A stretch of DNA of 30,984 nucleotides, taken from NCBI GenBank assembly GCA_943704525.1, contig CALSCQ010000286.1, positions 1 to 30,984 of the forward strand, given 5' to 3'. This DNA is from Pigoraptor vietnamica (Eukaryota > Opisthokonta > Filasterea). Within the stretch, counting starts at the first letter, position 1, and each line of letters begins with the position of its first letter. Positions 30,218-30,984 of the stretch are shown piece after piece. The notes beneath the pieces are model-generated. The model made no database searches. It saw nothing but the letters and a program-made list of their open reading frames with translations, and was not told the DNA's origin. A program made the position numbers and the translations under genes.

Positions 30218-30969
30218 ATGGCCATGCTGGGCCACAAACGGCCCTTCGAACACACCGGTGGCGATGCGTCCGCGCCGCTGAAGGTGGCACGTGGGTCAGT
30301 CGGAGGCGCTTCGCACGATGCGGCGGACACAGCCTCAAGTGGATCCCCGCCAGTCCCTCAGCCGTCGACCGATTTGAAATTCGCCCGCGTCGTCGTGTAT
30401 TTCGCGCCCGGCGCGCTTCCCATCAGCGTTGTGAATGACGCCAAGCGCGGTCTTCCGAAGCAAGGAGGGCGCATCTCTGCGGCTCTCGACGAAGGTGAGG
30501 CATACTTTGGCACGACAGGGTCAGAGGCGTCGTCGCCTGTGCATCATTCTTGCACTTTAATTTCCTCTGATCGCTCTTGTGTTCCGAGTGGCGAGGAAAG
30601 CCATTCGGACCGCTTCCCTTGCGAATCGAAGTTTGAACCTCTACGCCGTCACGCTCTATTGGCGATTGCAATTTATCTTCCATCCCGCGCTTGTAGCTGT
30701 TACGCATGTAGTCGTGCCTGCCGAGGCCAACGAAGCACAGCAACTGGCGGTGCTGCGTACTGTGCTTGCCACCAAGCCCTCCCCGCGGCTGTCTGGAAGC
30801 GTGCGCGTTGTCAATGACGCATGGGTGACGTCAAGTCTGCGGTTCAGTCGGCCACTGCCCGTTAAGAACTACACGTCCGACGCGCTCGCTCAATGCATTG
30901 CCGCCGCGCGAGTGCCGACAGGTGGCTCTCCACCAGTACCTGCGCCGTCCCCGACCCCGTCGCCCGAAG
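30218..30969 (+). CDS. BRCT-domain protein, possibly family X DNA polymerase; 3' end outside window
   Basis: Two exons are visible, 30218-30494 and 30697-30969, joined in phase (GAA G + CT GTT); a donor GTGAGCTC follows at 30970 and the gene continues off the right edge. Residues 53 to about 160 form a BRCT domain: FARVVVYFAPGALP, the Gly-Gly turn (KQGGRISAAL), AVTHVVVPAE, and the late-helix Trp in VVNDAWVTSSL followed by RPLPVKNY. A Pro/Ser-rich stretch (GGSPPVPAPSPTPSPE) then begins. An N-terminal BRCT followed by a Ser/Pro linker is the layout of polymerase lambda or mu, but DNA ligase IV, XRCC1-like or other BRCT proteins remain possible, since no catalytic part is visible. The start is ATG 30218; an in-frame ATG six bases later is also possible. 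Confidence 0.8.
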
Positions 30970-30984
30970 GTGAGCTCCCCCCCC

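Overview
This is nuclear DNA from a GC-rich, intron-rich unicellular eukaryote. Nine protein genes can be followed through 40 short spliceosomal introns; the first and last genes run off the window. The proteins are typical of free-living protists related to animals, fungi and amoebae: a Cwc25 splicing factor, a TBC1D9-type RabGAP with two GRAM domains, a TIA1/Pub1-like RNA-binding protein, a PH-RasGEF and a UGA-encoded selenoprotein T. I cannot name the species. An amoebozoan of the Acanthamoeba kind or an apusomonad would fit, but this is only a guess. I see no viral or retroelement remains and no rRNA or tRNA gene.

Layout: 155-322 (-) first exon of a papain-family protease; 796-2841 (-) CWC25, six exons; 3398-7975 (+) RabGAP, nine exons; 8306-10475 (-) three-RRM protein, seven exons; 11868-17587 (+) PH-RasGEF, eight exons; 18495-19678 (-) selenoprotein T, four exons, with a candidate SECIS hairpin at 18059-18102 in its 3' flank; 20229-21590 (-) ZIP metal transporter, intronless; 22036-24822 (-) MrfA/Hrq1-type DUF1998 helicase, four exons; 25463-29901 (+) TM0106-type Fe-S nuclease fused to an SF1 helicase, six exons; 30218-30969+ (+) BRCT-domain protein, two exons seen. 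I assembled all exon chains by matching splice phase and family alignment from memory.

The most unusual part is 22-31 kb. Two genes of bacterial-looking architecture, a MrfA-like helicase and a RecB/Cas4-like nuclease-helicase, are transcribed divergently from a shared 640-bp region. A BRCT gene with the look of a family X DNA polymerase or another end-joining factor follows directly. Identical CCAAT-type elements lie in the shared promoter and upstream of the BRCT gene. I read this as a probable DNA-repair (or genome-defence) module, the first two genes perhaps acquired from bacteria and since fitted with introns. The second main finding is selenoprotein T: it looks broken by a TGA, but the TGA sits exactly at the Sec position of a Cys-x-x-Sec motif, and a SECIS-like hairpin lies downstream.

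Gene expression also shows patterns. About 34 of 40 introns begin GTG rather than GTA. Several exons are tiny (17 and 18 nt). The long (GT)n tracts in introns and the selT 3' flank all read as GT on the sense strand.
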